A stretch of DNA of 63,315 nt from Terana coerulea (GCA_024811115.1 JAKOGH010000400.1:1-63315), one strand, 5' to 3'. Numbered from the stretch's first letter, positions 1-12,091 are shown. Notes: generated by a model from the sequence alone, not told the origin. Translations and numbers: made by a program.

Positions 1-1
1 C

Positions 2-109
2 ACTCTTTCCTCCATGATACGCTGGGCAGTGGAGCCGTTTAGCAAGAATGTTGAGGAGTGGCTTGAATGGGACAAAGATAAGACCGCGATCTGCACCGTC
101 AAAGTCTGA
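2..109 (+). CDS. 3' end of an unidentified gene (partial)
   Basis: The frame starting at base 2 is open from the window edge to a TGA at 107-109 and gives about 35 residues ending in TAICTVKV. The stretch is rich in Trp, Glu, Asp and Lys and reads like a real C-terminus, but I do not recognise the family. No start or splice site is visible because the gene enters from the left. It could also be a chance open frame. Confidence 0.35.
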   Translation, partial: TLSSMIRWAVEPFSKNVEEWLEWDKDKTAICTVKV

Positions 110-1580
110 GCTACAGAAATAGGCCAGTGCAACTGCTCATGTGATGATGGCATCTTCACTGAGAAGTGGCTTGTCGATTACACACTGCAGCTATGGCTAG
201 CTTGCTTAGTGCTCATAATATTGCCTTTATTATTATCCAAAGTATCTATGTCACTAGGGCAAAGCTTACGGTGAGGGGTAATAGCAATGTGGCGCTAGTT
301 GCAAACTCTAAGTTCCTTCAGCATATGCTGGTTCATTGTTTCCAAAAGCAAAGAAATAATAAATAATTCGAATAAAATAATGAATTGTTTTGCTTTTTCA
401 AAAAGCAAAACAAATAATATTTTAATCGAATTGTTTATTATTTGTTTTGCTTTTCAGCAAAACAATTCATTATTTTATTCGAATTGTTTATTATTTGTTT
501 CGCTTTTCAAAAGCAAAATAATCAGCTAAGAATTGACTATTGTAAAAATGGCTTATATCAATTTTTACTACTGAGCGTCATATGCGTCACATGGTATATA
601 ATTATATATATATTTACATGACCCGTCGCTGACACAGAAAGAGGTGGCTGTTTCCAAATAGTAGAATATTAGAATATTAAGATGACTCGACGCTGGTCAT
701 CGCGTGAACGGACCAGATCAAGGTCGCCAGAGCCGCACGTGCCCACGCTTCGAACACGAACGTGAACATGGGGCTCGTTGTCGAGATCCCCGCCGTCTTC
801 CATCTCGACTGCATGATCGCCGGCGTCGTCCTGCACTTCATGTTTGCCACCCCGGAGCTCATTGCGCCAACCACCGCGCCGGGAACGCAAGGGGACTGCA
901 GCAAGACGCAGTCGCAGCGAGGAGGATGGGGACGAATTGACGTAATTAGATTTTGAATAATATTGGCCTGCCTATTTAGGCCTTGTATACCTCCTTATAT
1001 GCCCAAATATATCAACGACCATCCACCTGTCTAGCTCTGTCCGCGCCGCTTGTACCATTACTACCAAGGTCTGGCTAGGTTAGGCTATGCCACTAATCAT
1101 GCATGATTACTATTCGACTGATACAGATCCTTATAGTATGCGGTAGGTACGTAGAGTCTGGACACTGATTGCCTATAAGGATGGATGCACGGTCCTTGTA
1201 TGCCACCAACCACGGTGGTCTGTTTAGGTCCACGTTGGCGCTCCGGCTCGACCTACACAGGCGCTTGGTAGCAAGGCCTGGCACGCAGTGAGAGCTTGCG
1301 TAGCTCGATGTTGTTGGTGCCAAACTTTGAAGTCTCGGAGTCAGTCGTAAGTAGGAAAATATTGCCAACTGTTGATATTTGGTAAGCGTCAAGGCCAGTT
1401 ATTGAGCTGCGGTTTCTGCACGTTGACGTCATGCATCAATCTCGACTTGCCGTGAAAGTTCTCACTGTGGTTCAACGTTCGGAGTTCAAGCCATTTGGCT
1501 GTGAGTGTAATTGTTGATACAGATTCTAAGATACAATGTCTGCCTCGTACAGTTTGATATCTGATAGTTACAGGTGCTTT
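110..1580. other. Intergenic region, no supported gene
   Basis: Apart from the hairpin locus at 365-485, nothing is supported here. Between 669 and 956 both strands carry overlapping open frames of 60-78 codons. Both could pass for protein, but no family, splice signal or start context favours either, so none is called. The stretch 960-1580 holds no open frame of note. Confidence 0.5.
365..485. repeat. AT-rich inverted repeat with internal direct repeats
   Basis: A 29-bp perfect inverted repeat is formed by 365-393 and 457-485, with a 63-bp AT-rich centre. A second layer is a near-perfect direct repeat of about 28 bp at 428-456 and 480-513, differing by one base. The whole could fold into a cruciform. 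It lies in a gene-free stretch (110-1580) where nothing else is supported. It may be a miniature element or a hotspot of strand-switching. Confidence 0.75.
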
Positions 1581-2818
1581 CTAATTCAGGTCCTGCGTTA
1601 GGACGTACCGGTACCTGACCTTGTTGTTACCTACGCCTTCAATTGCTTTCCCAACGTTTTTCATCGTGAGCTCCTCAATCCACGGCTTCACACCTTTCTC
1701 CGCTGCGATCTTCAACATCTCCAAGCAATCCTCCTTTGAGCCGACGTGCGAGCCCCCGATGTACGCGCCATTAGGTACCAGGTCGAACGCGTGAAGCTCG
1801 GGGAAGGGCTTGTCCATGTCCGGAATGCCGACGTTGACGAGACGGCCGTGTACGTAGAGCAGGCTGAGGAATTCCTTTATGGGCATAGAAGGCCCGGCAT
1901 CCATTGTGCAGACGATCAGGTCCAGAGTTCCTTCCAATTTCTCGGCCCAGTCCTAATGAACATTGTGAGTAGCTGAACTCACCCATGAAGAGATCAGGAG
2001 AGCCGACCTTCGCGTTCGTATCAATGACGTGATCAGCACCAAGCTGCTTGGCGTCGTCCGTCTTGCTCTGGGAATGGGTAAAGGCGTAGACCTCTGCTCC
2101 AAGAGCCTTTGCGAAAAGAATCGCGTAGTGACCCAGTCCGCCGATACCAACGACGCCGACCTTCTTACCAGGACCAGCTCCGTTGGTGCGCAGAGGTGAG
2201 AAGACGGTGAGTCCTGCGCAAAGCATGGACGCTGCGTATTTCGATTCGAGTTTGTCGGGGATAGGGAAAACAAACTGCTGGTTCGCACGGATGGCGGTAG
2301 AGTATCCGCCCTGAGACACCGTCCCGTCTGGATACTCCGCGTTCTGGTGGACACAGCACATAGGATTAGACTTACGAGCGCACCTGATGTACTTGAACTT
2401 ACGTATGTATCAACTTGCTTGGGGCAATAATTCTCGTACCCATCCTTGCACTGCCTGCACTCCAAGCACGACCAAATTTGAGCTCCAACACCGACGCGAT
2501 CGCCGACCTTGATGTCTTTCACATTGCCGCCGACGCGTACCGCTTTACCCACAATCTCGTGGCCGACGACAAGGGGGAGCTTGCTCTCGCCCCAGCCTTG
2601 CTTCAAGGTGTGAACGTCGGAGCCGCATACGCCGCAATGCGTAATAGCGATCTCGACGTCTTCTGGTTCAAAGTTCTTCGGCTTGAAGGTCTTCACCTCC
2701 AGGTTGGTGAAGTTCTTGGGATCTGGAGGATATCCGAGGTCAACCTAGACTATCGTGCCTTTTGAAGATACTCACCGACAAGAGCGTAGCCTTTGAACTC
2801 GACCTGTGACTGCGACAT
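1581..2818 (-). CDS. Zinc-dependent alcohol dehydrogenase, cinnamyl alcohol dehydrogenase type
   Basis: NADP-dependent medium-chain alcohol dehydrogenase, expected to interconvert aldehydes and alcohols, including aromatic aldehydes, in the cytosol. Four exons close exactly to 356 residues: 2776-2818, 2403-2722, 2008-2343 and 1581-1952, with GT-AG introns of 53-59 nt. Catalytic zinc ligands are visible in HCGVCGSDVHT and GHEIVG. The structural zinc lobe is in CLECRQCKDGYENYC. The Rossmann glycine motif is GVVGIGGLGHYA, and VIDTNAK|DWAEKLEGTLD spans the last splice. Length and domain order match the family. I chose the start because MSQSQVEFKGYALV gives the usual short N-terminal strand. The substrate cannot be read from the sequence; in wood-decay fungi such enzymes often reduce benzaldehydes (inference). 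Divergent from the SPE3-LYS9 fusion, with 1.2 kb between the two starts. Confidence 0.93.
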
Positions 2819-4033
2819 GCTTGGGATGAGGGTAGATGCCAGATGTTTGATATAGAATCGAAGTGGGGAGTGCAGTCGTCGACACGTCGTGGGCTGGATG
2901 TTTTTATGGGTATCTGGGCCAAAGATCCTTGAGGTCAGAGCTCCTCCTTCTCACATGCGGTGACGTCGGTAAGCACCTTGAATAGCCACAAGTAGGCATC
3001 AGATCGTTGAGCGCGGCGACCAAGCGAATTCAGAATCACGGTACTCCTTCGGGCTCACGGCGGGATGTTCATGATTATGACGACTACGATTGCACTTCTT
3101 CTACTTGAACCGCTCACACCTCGGCGACGTGTCTAAACAACGTCTATATTGCCTTATCTGCAAATAAGAAGTTACTAGTTAGTAGTTGCAGGCTTGCATC
3201 GACAGAAGAAGACTCACGCAGAGCCTTCTGGTCCAAAGTACGAGTAAGCTCCATCTCACGTCTTCAGGCAAGATTGTCAATTTATCGCAGGTACCTGGGT
3301 ACGCGAAGTAGCATCTGCAGCGGTGGTTTGACATGGCCGAAAGGATGGTTGCGGAGGGGGGAGCCCTGGTGTACTAGAATGCAGGGAAACGTCCTTCACA
3401 CACGCGCACTGCTGTGAGCGACGACGGCTTTACGCCCGTCGATATCCTCCATCGCAGCTTGAGAGCACCGTCCATCCTGTGCACTTGTTATGGAGATTGT
3501 AAACCGCGCCGATTGGCCCAACAAGCAGCATTGGACGGCTCTAAGCATTGTAACTCGAGCAATTCTCCTAGCACAACAGATTCTAGACAGCCTTGAGACC
3601 TAACATTCATCGAAATATCGAGGTAAGTTTCCATCGCTCGCGACTCACATTGTTCCAAGTTGACGTCCATAGCCGTACTTCCGGCATCTCCCATCTCCCT
3701 AACCCTCGAATTACGCGCAAATGCAGGCTCGTCCAATGGAGGATAAGGTATATAGGGTCAGAATGACGAAGCAGTGAGCGAAGGCTCGTGGCGGTCGACA
3801 TTCGAGATGGCGAGAAGGGTGATCGGCAGACATCAGCACTACGTACTTACCTCGCTTCAACGCGCTTACTGATTGTAGTAAGGTTATATCAATGGCGATT
3901 TGAACGGTCATCAAAGAGATGCCGATCCGGCTATTTACTTCTATGGGCGTTTGATTGGATCTCTAACCAGGCGAAATTTCCTCGAGTCTGGCTCGGACTC
4001 TACTTGCTTTTGCCCATCGCCATGGTCGTCCTC
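2819..4033. promoter_or_regulatory. Shared upstream region of divergent ADH and SPE3-LYS9
   Basis: About 1.2 kb separates the start codons of the two divergent genes, so promoters and 5' leaders of both must lie here. The open frames in it (3414-4105) are short, overlap on both strands and show no family signature. I see no clear TATA box tied to either start. Confidence 0.4.
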
Positions 4034-6480
4034 ATGCATCCTTCCATCCACGGTCCGTCTCAAACTTTCTTCAGAAATCTTGCCAGCTCTGACTACGCAC
4101 CATAGACGGTTGGTTCCGCGAAATCTCCTCGCAATGGCCCGGCCAAGCGATGACCCTCAAGGTCCGCAAGATCTTGCACGTCGAGAAGTCTCTGTACCAG
4201 GACGTCCTCGTCTTTGAGTCCGAGACGTACGGAAACGTTCTCGTTCTCGACGGTGTCATTCAGTGCACCGAACGCGATGAGTTTTCCTACCAGGAGATGA
4301 TCGCTCACCTTCCGCTCGCGAGCCACCCCAACCCTGAACAGGTTCTCGTTATCGGAGGAGGTGATGGAGGAGTTGTCCGCGAGGTTCTCAAGCACCAGTC
4401 CGTGAAGCAGGTCGTTCTCTGCGACATTGACGAAGCTGTCGTCCGTGTTTCTCGTCAGTTCCTTCCCCACATGTCCGCGTTGCTCGACGACCCTCGGGTG
4501 ACCGTATTCATCGGCGACGGCTTTAAGTTCCTCGCGGACAACAAGTCGACCTACGATGTCATTGTCACCGATTCTTCCGATCCTGTTGGCCCCGCAGAGT
4601 CGCTCTTCCAGAAGCCCTATTTCGAGCTCCTCCACAACGCGCTCACACCCGGAGGTCACATCGCAACCCAGGCTGAATGCCTCTGGCTCCATCTGCCACT
4701 TATAAAGGAGCTCGTCAGCACAGTTGGACAACTTTTTGCCGTCGCAGAGTACGCGTTCACCACCATTCCAACCTACCCAGCCGGTCAAATCGGTTTCCTT
4801 GTCTGCTCGAAGGAGGCGGGCAGGGATCTCAAGACGCCTGTGAGGAAGGTAACACCCACACGGTACTATAACGAGAATGTGCACAAAGCCGCATTTGTAC
4901 TCCCCGAGTTCGGCCGTGCCTTGCTCGAGGAGGGCAAGGACGTCGCCCCGAAGTTTGGTCGCGCTGTAGCGTCTGGCAAGCCCGAGAAGAAGATCCTACT
5001 CCTCGGGAGCGGCTTCGTCGCCAAGCCTGCTGCTGAGTACATCGTTCGGGACCCCTCAAACTCCCTCACAGTCGGTACGTAACTCATGTTTCCATATATG
5101 TTGGACTCATGTGAGGATAACAGCTTGCCGTACCTTGAAGACTGCGCAAGAATTTGTTGCGGATCTTCCGAATACTACCGCCATCTCTCTCGATGTGTCT
5201 GATAGTGCTGCCCTGGAGAAGGCTGTTGCGGAGCATGACTTGGTTATATCCCTCATTCCTTACACCCACCACGCCGATGTCATCAAGGCAGCCATCAAGG
5301 GCAAAACGCACGTCGTCACCACCTCATACGTCAGCCCAGCCATGCGCGAGCTCGATGCCGCCGCTAAGGAGGCTGGCATCGTTGTCATGAACGAGATCGG
5401 CCTCGACCCCGGTATTGACCACTTGTACGCGGTCAAGACCATCGATGAGGTACACGCCAAGGGTGGAAAAGTCAAGCAGTTCCTCTCATACTGTGGTGGT
5501 CTCCCTGCCCCCGAGTGTTCGGGCAACCCGCTCGGGTACAAGTTCTCGTGGTCCTCGCGTGGCGTCCTGCTCGCGCTCCTGAACAATGCATCGATCTTGT
5601 CGAACGGCCAACAGCTCGACATCGACGGCAAGGACTTGATGTCGCACGCTAAGCCGTATTACATCTCTCCTGCCTTCGGCTTTGTCGGATACCCCAACCG
5701 CAACTCTGCGCCTTTCCGAGAGTTCTACAATATCCCCGAGGCGGAGACGGTCGTCCGTGGCACGCTTAGGTACCAAGGCTTCCCCGAGTTCATCAAGGCA
5801 CTCGTTCAGATTGGCTGGTTGAACGCGGAGCCCAAGGAGTGGTTGAGCGAAAGTTTGACTTGGGCTGAGGTTACTCAGAAAGCCGCCGGCGCCGCTGACG
5901 CTCGCGAAAGGTAAACATGGTCATCTTCCCTACTGCCTACACAACTGACCTTCGATCTTTTTAGCACCCTCATCGCTCGTATCAAGGAGCTTTGCTCATT
6001 CCCCGATGAATCTGAGGCGACGCGCATCGTATCTGGCCTCCGCTGGATCGGTCTGTTCTCTTCAGAGAAGGTCAAGCCACGCCAGGGCAACCTTCTTGAC
6101 ACTCTCTGCGCACAGCTCGAAAACTTGATGCAGTACGCCCAGGGCGAGAGGGACCTCGTCATGCTCCAGCACAAGTTTATCGTAGAGTGGGCTGATGGCA
6201 AAGTTGTACGTGACTTTTCTTCCTCTCTGCGTACCTTTGTTCTGACATGGAAAAAATTTAGGACACTCTGACTTCGACTCTGGAGGCGTACGGCAGTCCT
6301 GTCGGTTATTCCGCCATGGCGCTCACTGTTGGTCTGCCCTGCGGTATCGCCACCCAGCTTGTCCTCGATGGCGTCATCAAGACGCCAGGTGTCCTCGCTC
6401 CCTACACTAAGGAGATTTGCGATCCAATCCGCGAAGTCCTTGAGAAGGAAGGCCTTGGTCTCATCGAGAGGGTATTGTAA
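4034..6480 (+). CDS. SPE3-LYS9: Spermidine synthase-saccharopine dehydrogenase fusion protein
   Basis: A bifunctional protein. The N-terminal part transfers aminopropyl from decarboxylated AdoMet to putrescine. The C-terminal part is the NADP-dependent, glutamate-forming saccharopine dehydrogenase of the alpha-aminoadipate lysine pathway. Five exons (4034-4052, 4106-5074, 5124-5910, 5965-6205, 6262-6480) close to 744 residues. The 19-nt first exon supplies MHPSIH and the next continues [16 protein letters not shown]. The nucleotide-binding loop is [10 protein letters not shown] (about residue 90), and the catalytic Asp region is [10 protein letters not shown] (about 162). The second domain starts near residue 300 with [17 protein letters not shown], followed by [12 protein letters not shown] and ending [12 protein letters not shown]. 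The fusion is known in basidiomycetes and links polyamine and lysine synthesis in one polypeptide. The frame is intact, unlike several neighbours. Confidence 0.97.
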
Positions 6481-6756
6481 GTACGTATAGTTGTGCCTCG
6501 TAGACACCGAGGTTATGTATCAGAAACCAAAAGAGGCTACGATGCCTCAACGACAAACTAAAATGTAGAAAAATGTATTCTGGACTGTGTTTTTAGTCGC
6601 CCGCAACATATGAAATGAGACATGTACACTTCGACTTCACATCGCGTTAGCTTTGTTCTCGAAATCAGCTTGTATGTAGTACGGAGTCGGTTGGGGTTCT
6701 AAGTACTACCGTGCTGAAGTGAACCAGCCAAGTCGGTACACTTCATCCCGTTGGCC

Positions 6757-8925
6757 TTACTGAAAAGGTTTGTTTTCAATCCAGTGTTCAACGATGCTCT
6801 TGACCAGAGCAGGCTGGTCCCGTGTGACCTACGACCCACGCGTCAATACGACCGCGGTGGTGCGGCGCCGAACCAAGTCCACGCACCATATGCCCTGCAT
6901 AATCCATTAAAATGTAGGTCATGTGGCCGGCACCTTCACCAATAACGCGGACAGTTGCGTTATGGTCTTTCCAACGTACGTCATCGGCGTCGATGAATTC
7001 GTCTTGGTACTGAGAGGGTATAAGCTTCAGCTTCGGGTAGTCAAAACAAGTCAGTACGCGAAGAAACTGATCACGCGAACTGGAGCTTACAGTCGATAAG
7101 ACGCCAGGCCAGCCGCAGTTTGCGTCCAGCTTCCCGATGTAATCTGAAAGTCAAAGTCAAAGTTGTACCTCGCATAGCATATTAATGATGGGACTGACGC
7201 AAAAGTCGAATCCCCGCTTTCAGTAGCTGCGTGTACAGCAAATACGGCTGCCCAATTCTTCGATGCGAGTATTAACGGCCAATGCGAACGTCAGGCAAAG
7301 AAAGATGACATACATATCCGCCTCGTCCATGAACGCCTTGTTCACGTCCCAGCTCACGAACGTGAAATTGACATGATCCGGCACGCCAAGTCGATGCCTC
7401 ACAGGCGACTGATTCAAGAAATCTTGCATCCATACAAATTCAGGAATGCAATCTTCAATAGTCCCGTTGCACTGTACGAGCGAAGTCAAGGCTGTGAGCG
7501 GGTCGATTATTGATTATGTGGATGTACTCACCTCACATCGACATTCTCCAACGATCTGCCAGGGATTGGGTCAGCCGGAAACGCCTGAATGCAGGTATCA
7601 AGTGCTTGAACGCGGTTCTCCCGACTGTTCCTCATGTATGCCAGCTGAATGCTTTCCAGGCAAAATGGTATCTTCTCGTATAAGTCGTGGCAAACGGTGC
7701 TGTTGTAGAAGTCGGTGTAGTAGCATCGCTGCTGGGGCGCCCAACGGAAGTGAGAGAGCGCATCCTTCCGAACCCAACTTAGCACTATTTTGCAAGTCGT
7801 GACACGAGCATGAGACGTACCGACAAAGGAATGCTGACCATTATGGACTCCAGACTGATATGCTCCGCTCCCGGCAGCCCGCGCCCTGCGGCAACAGCCA
7901 GGTTCTGCTCCTGGATGACGGTTGCGATGTTTGGAAGATACGTCTAAAGATGTGGTCCTTAGCCAATGTACGCTGTACACGCAAAGTAACACAGGTTACC
8001 CCGCCGTATGACCCAGACGCTAGAATGAGTTTACGCCTACGAACAAATCAGTCACGTTTATAATTACAAGCTGAAATCCTGATTACCTGGCAAGCTGAGG
8101 ATACCGAGCATAGAATTTAACGAAAAGTCATAAACGTCTTCCGCCGCACTTCGAGAGTTGTTGACGGGAGTACCATAAGAAAAGCCCGCGCCTATGGGCT
8201 GAAGTCGGGTCATTAGAGCGATGTTCAATCAGATGCCCATTTATACACCTACATGGTCGAGGGCGAGTAGGTTGTATTTCTCGGACCAAGCGTTTGGATG
8301 CGGAGCAGTGCTTCTGTTCTCATTGACTTTACAGTGCGATTCTGGTGAAGCATACGACGGTCACAGAGGTAAGAAAGCGATCTAGGGAAAGGACTTACGT
8401 CCAAACATGGGGTTTGAGAGCCCGCTGGTACCAGGGCCTCCGCCAATGGTAAGGCTTTAACAGCCGGTGAGCACTCGGTAGCAGCGATGTTTGATGAACC
8501 CACATGACAGGGGCGGTTTCAGATTTCACCTGCGCTTCAAATAACCTTTGATAAAATCGTCAGAACATGATAAATTGATATAGAGGGGATACATACCAAT
8601 AGAAAGAGCGCTTCGGCGCGTCCTCTGAGTCGCCTTTGAGTCCAATGTACCCCGAATGCGACACTCCGCCCACGCAGACGTCATCGTGCGTGTTCTTAGT
8701 AAAATAGAAGTGTCCAAGAGCTGTTGCGGCTGAAGAGTGGTAGAAACAGCCTGGTATGCCTAGAGCAGCGGCGGTGAGCACCAGGGCCACTAGCGCAAGT
8801 ACTGCAGTGTTGGAGGATGATCGGAATGCGGGCTTGCGTCGGGGTGTCCCAGGGTTCCCAACGTTAAGTGGTAAGACGTCGTCGGCCTTCTTCCGACATG
8901 ATGAATAAATCGGGACCCTTTCCAA
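6757..8925 (-). CDS. Membrane-anchored S10 serine carboxypeptidase, copy A (two probable frameshifts)
   Basis: Peptidase family S10, cleaving C-terminal residues. Thirteen exons run from 8597-8925 to 6757-6828. All boundaries match copy B, and exons 2-7 and 9-13 have identical lengths. A short cytosolic tail precedes a hydrophobic anchor (VLALVALVLTAAALGI), so the enzyme should face the lumen or outside. The nucleophile region is ASGSYGG (exon 6), the Asp region GKLDANC (exon 11) and the His AGHMVTRDQP at the exon 12/13 splice. Exon 5 (8087-8198) is one base short at an A run on the + strand (8123-8126). Exon 8 also ends one base short at its donor (7531-7532). As written, the frame breaks between the N-terminal half and the nucleophile. 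The start at 8925 keeps the frame; a start homologous to copy B (MS..KK) would need one base fewer. The gene could be functional with sequence errors, or decaying. Confidence 0.82.
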
Positions 8926-9445
8926 TAGAGAGCTGTAGAGACAGCAAGAGCGCAGTCAACTAGTGGTACCTCGAGCTCGGCCAGTTGTTATTATACAGAG
9001 ATGGACCATGGCGGCTCCGACATTCCACGTGGATTGGTATGACTCCCGGGCCATATCGCATCGTCTGTCGTTGTGAATGTATGTCCGCAGGCGATGGGTA
9101 TCGTTGACGAAGTTCCGCCAGATGGAGCATGACTTCGCTTTGATGAAGAGCGGCGAGAGCATGCTGCGTCGCAGCAGAGTCGTCGCAGCAGGGCGTGCTC
9201 GGCCATCACCGGACGCCACCAGGTCCAGCCTGCAGCAGCCAGAAGTGCGGACGTACATCCTTGGTTTGATTTCCACACGGCACTTTTCAGACAGGCTGTG
9301 GTTAAGCAGGCACGCATGAATACCCGCTCGTACCGGAAGAGTATCTCTACCAACGTATACGCTGGCCAATTCACACAAACGGCAGGGGGTGAAAGAAATG
9401 CTATATCACAGCACATAAACCCTATGTTGTCGTTTCGTATTTGAG
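8926..9445 (-). promoter_or_regulatory. Upstream region of carboxypeptidase copy A with E-box
   Basis: This spacer lies between the two S10 genes. It holds the palindrome CACGTG at 9026-9031, about 100 bp upstream of the copy A start. Further blocks are shared with the region upstream of copy B: one around 9076-9093 (ATGTATGTCCGCAGGCG) and one around 9204-9221 (ATCACCGGACGCCACCA). CACGTG is the classic bHLH target in fungi, for example of Pho4- and Cbf1-type factors. The factor acting here is unknown. Confidence 0.5.
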
Positions 9446-11568
9446 TCATTCGAACGGTTTGTTCTCGATCCAATGGGTAAGGATGTTCTTGACTAGAACT
9501 GGCTGATCCCGCGTAACCTGAGATCAAGCCGTCAGCCCGGCCGCCTTCGTAGACACCCTCCTGAGCTAAACGTACCATATGTCCGGCATGGTCCATCAGA
9601 ATGTACGTCATGTCGCCGGCACCTTCGCCAATAACTCGAACGGTCGCGTTCTCGCCTTTCCAGCGGACGTCTTCGGTATTGATGAACTGGTCTTGGTATG
9701 GCGACGGAATGAGCTTGAGCTGTAAGTAGGAGGACCCGTTAGCTCGGCAATCACACGAAGGTGTAAGGAGGAGCTCACCGTAGACAGCACACCAGGCCAT
9801 GCGCAGTTTGCGTCGAGCTTTCCGATATAGTCTGTGCAAGACGTCAGTGGTCTCCGACGTGGCACTGAGCGGAGAGGGCTTACGCAAAAGCCGAATGCCA
9901 GCCTTGAGCAACGGTGTGTACAGCAAATACGGCTGCCCGATTCTGGGGCAACAATTATCGGTCACAACGAAGGGCGGTTAAAAAACGGGTACGCACAAGT
10001 CTCCCTCATACATGAATTCCCTGAAAACTTCCTCGTTGATAGCTGTGAAGTTGACATGGTCCGGAATACCAAGCTTGCGCTTTACAGGCTCTGAGTCCAA
10101 GAATTTCTGGGTCCAAACAAACTGAGGGATGCAGTCCTCTACTGTCCCGTTGCACTAACCAAAACATCCCTTCAATCGCGAGGATGTGAAGCTACCAGTT
10201 GGATGGCTCACCCTCGTGTCAACATTTTCCAGTGACCGTCCCGGGGCCGTCCCTCCTACAGTCGTGTTGCAGACCTGGAGCGCCTTGAAGCGATTGTCGC
10301 GGTTGTTGTTCATATACGCCAATTGGATTGCTTCCAAACAGAATGGCAGCCTCTCGTAGACGTCATGGCAAACTGTGGCATTGTAAATGTCGGTGTAGTA
10401 GCAATTTTGCTGAGGGGCCCAGCGGTAATGAGACAGTGTATCCTAAGCAGACTTAACGACTGAATTTTGCAGTAGGACAACGTGGACTTACTGAGTAGGG
10501 ATTGCTGACCATCATTGACTCTAGATTGATATGTTGCGCTCCTGGAGAACCACGTCCTGCAGCAATTGCCAAGTTTTGCTCGTGAATAACCGTGGCGATA
10601 TGCGGAATGTAAGTCTGTAGGCGTGCACGGTCAGGGATTGGTCAACGCAGATCTATCAGCAGGCTTACTCCACCGTACGACCCAGAGGCGAGGACCAGTT
10701 TATTCCTGCACTTCGTGAGTCAACTTCGCTATTACACGATGCGTATACCTACTTAGCTAGGTTCGGATACTGAGCAAAAATTTGACGAAGAAGTCGTAGA
10801 CGTCCTCTGCTGCGCTTCGCGAGTTGTTAACGAGGGTACCGTAAGAGAAGCCTACGCCGATTGGCTAGTATAATGCACGGTTAACACTCTCCAGAAGGGC
10901 GGATGGGAGTAGTCTCACTTACGTGATCGAGAGCCAGTAGATTGTAGTGCTCGGACCAAGCGTTTGGGTTTGGGTCAGTGCTACCGTTCTCGTTGACTTT
11001 GCAGTGCGACTCTAATGACGCAAGGGTGACTCAGTATAAGGGCAAGCATGATATGTGGAGGTTCACTTACGTCCGAACATAGGGTTTGACATGCCGCTGG
11101 TTCCAGGGCCGCCCCCTATGGTAAGACTACGTGCAATGGTCAGTCTTGCGCGCAGCCTTCGCGGGAAAACTCACATAAGGGGTGCCTCTTCTGCATTCAC
11201 TTGTGCTTTGAATAACCTATCATCTGACTGTGAGACGATGCGCCAATGCAAGTAGAGTAAAGTGCGCACCAATAGAAAGAGCGTTTCGGCGTATCCTCTG
11301 AGTCCCCGTTCAGTCCAATATACCCCGAATAAGAAACCCCGCCGGCGCAGACATCCTCATGGGTGTGCTTTGAGAAGTAAAACGGCTCAAGTTGCTGGGT
11401 TTCAGTGAGTGAAAAGTAGCCTTGCAAGCTCAGAACAGTGCCAGTAAGAACAAGTGCCGCGAGCAAGAGTGCCGAAGTGCTGCTGAACGAGCTGAGCTTG
11501 CTCCTAGGCAACGGTGTCTCGGAATACCCAGCGCTGAGCGGCAAGACGTCGTTGTCCTTCTTCGACAT
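9446..11568 (-). CDS. Membrane-anchored S10 serine carboxypeptidase, copy B (one probable frameshift)
   Basis: Tandem paralogue of the gene at 6757-8925. The 13 exons are 11270-11568, 11175-11216, 11071-11126, 10923-11011, 10753-10864, 10669-10705, 10492-10614, 10212-10442, 9997-10154, 9884-9942, 9779-9831, 9576-9719 and 9446-9517. They give about 491 residues if one base is added in exon 5. The protein starts MSKKDNDVLPLSAGY, then a hydrophobic anchor (LLLAALVLTGTVLSL, about residues 35-50). The oxyanion-side motif is GGGPGTSG, the nucleophile is in LASGSYGG, the Asp in GKLDANCAW and the His in AGHMVTRDQP. The usual S10 motif is GESYGG, so the Gly-Glu before Ser is changed to Ser-Gly in both copies. 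Exon 5 lacks one T, seen as the A run 10776-10780 on the + strand, and reads into a stop as given. Confidence 0.86.
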
Positions 11569-12091
11569 GGCGGGGAGAGAGATGTAGGGTGAAGCCAGCG
11601 ATGCGTCATGTCCGCCTTGCATCAAGAGTTCTTATACGGGGCCGATGCGACCGTGGTATTCCACGTGGATTTACGCAGCTGCTCAGGCACATGGTGTGGT
11701 GAAATGTATGTCCGCAGGCGACGCTAGGTGATGTGGAGGAGGTTGGGTGGAGGACGAGGTTATCGAAGAAAAGGAACAGAGATAGGTAGTAAAGATGGAT
11801 TTATGAGAGTCGAGTCGAGTGGACGAGTGCTGCGACGCAGCACCGCAGCGCTCGGTCCGGCGCAAAGTCAATTCTTTCCAGCCCGGCTATCACCGGACGC
11901 CACCACACCGTCGCCCAAGCTTCAGATTCAAGGACTGCCAATTTTTCGAGTCGAGGCATTTTCCTCAAGATTGGGTTTGAAACGAAATCACTATTCAAAT
12001 CCACACAAATTCATACACTGCTATAATACAAGTTCCCGGTCAGCATGCTATAGAAATTTGGTGACCTGGCAAATTGAGCCGCGAGTTCACG
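11569..12091 (-). promoter_or_regulatory. Upstream region of carboxypeptidase copy B with E-box
   Basis: CACGTG at 11662-11667 lies 94 bp upstream of the copy B start, almost the same distance as in copy A. Matching blocks follow at 11703-11720 and 11889-11905, so the duplication took in at least 300 bp of upstream sequence. The left part also holds the 3' flank of the oligoribonuclease. Open frames here show no family features. Confidence 0.5.

Noticed and set aside
669..956. Overlapping open frames on both strands near the left end
   Set aside because: Both strands look coding-like, but neither shows a known family, and they mirror each other.
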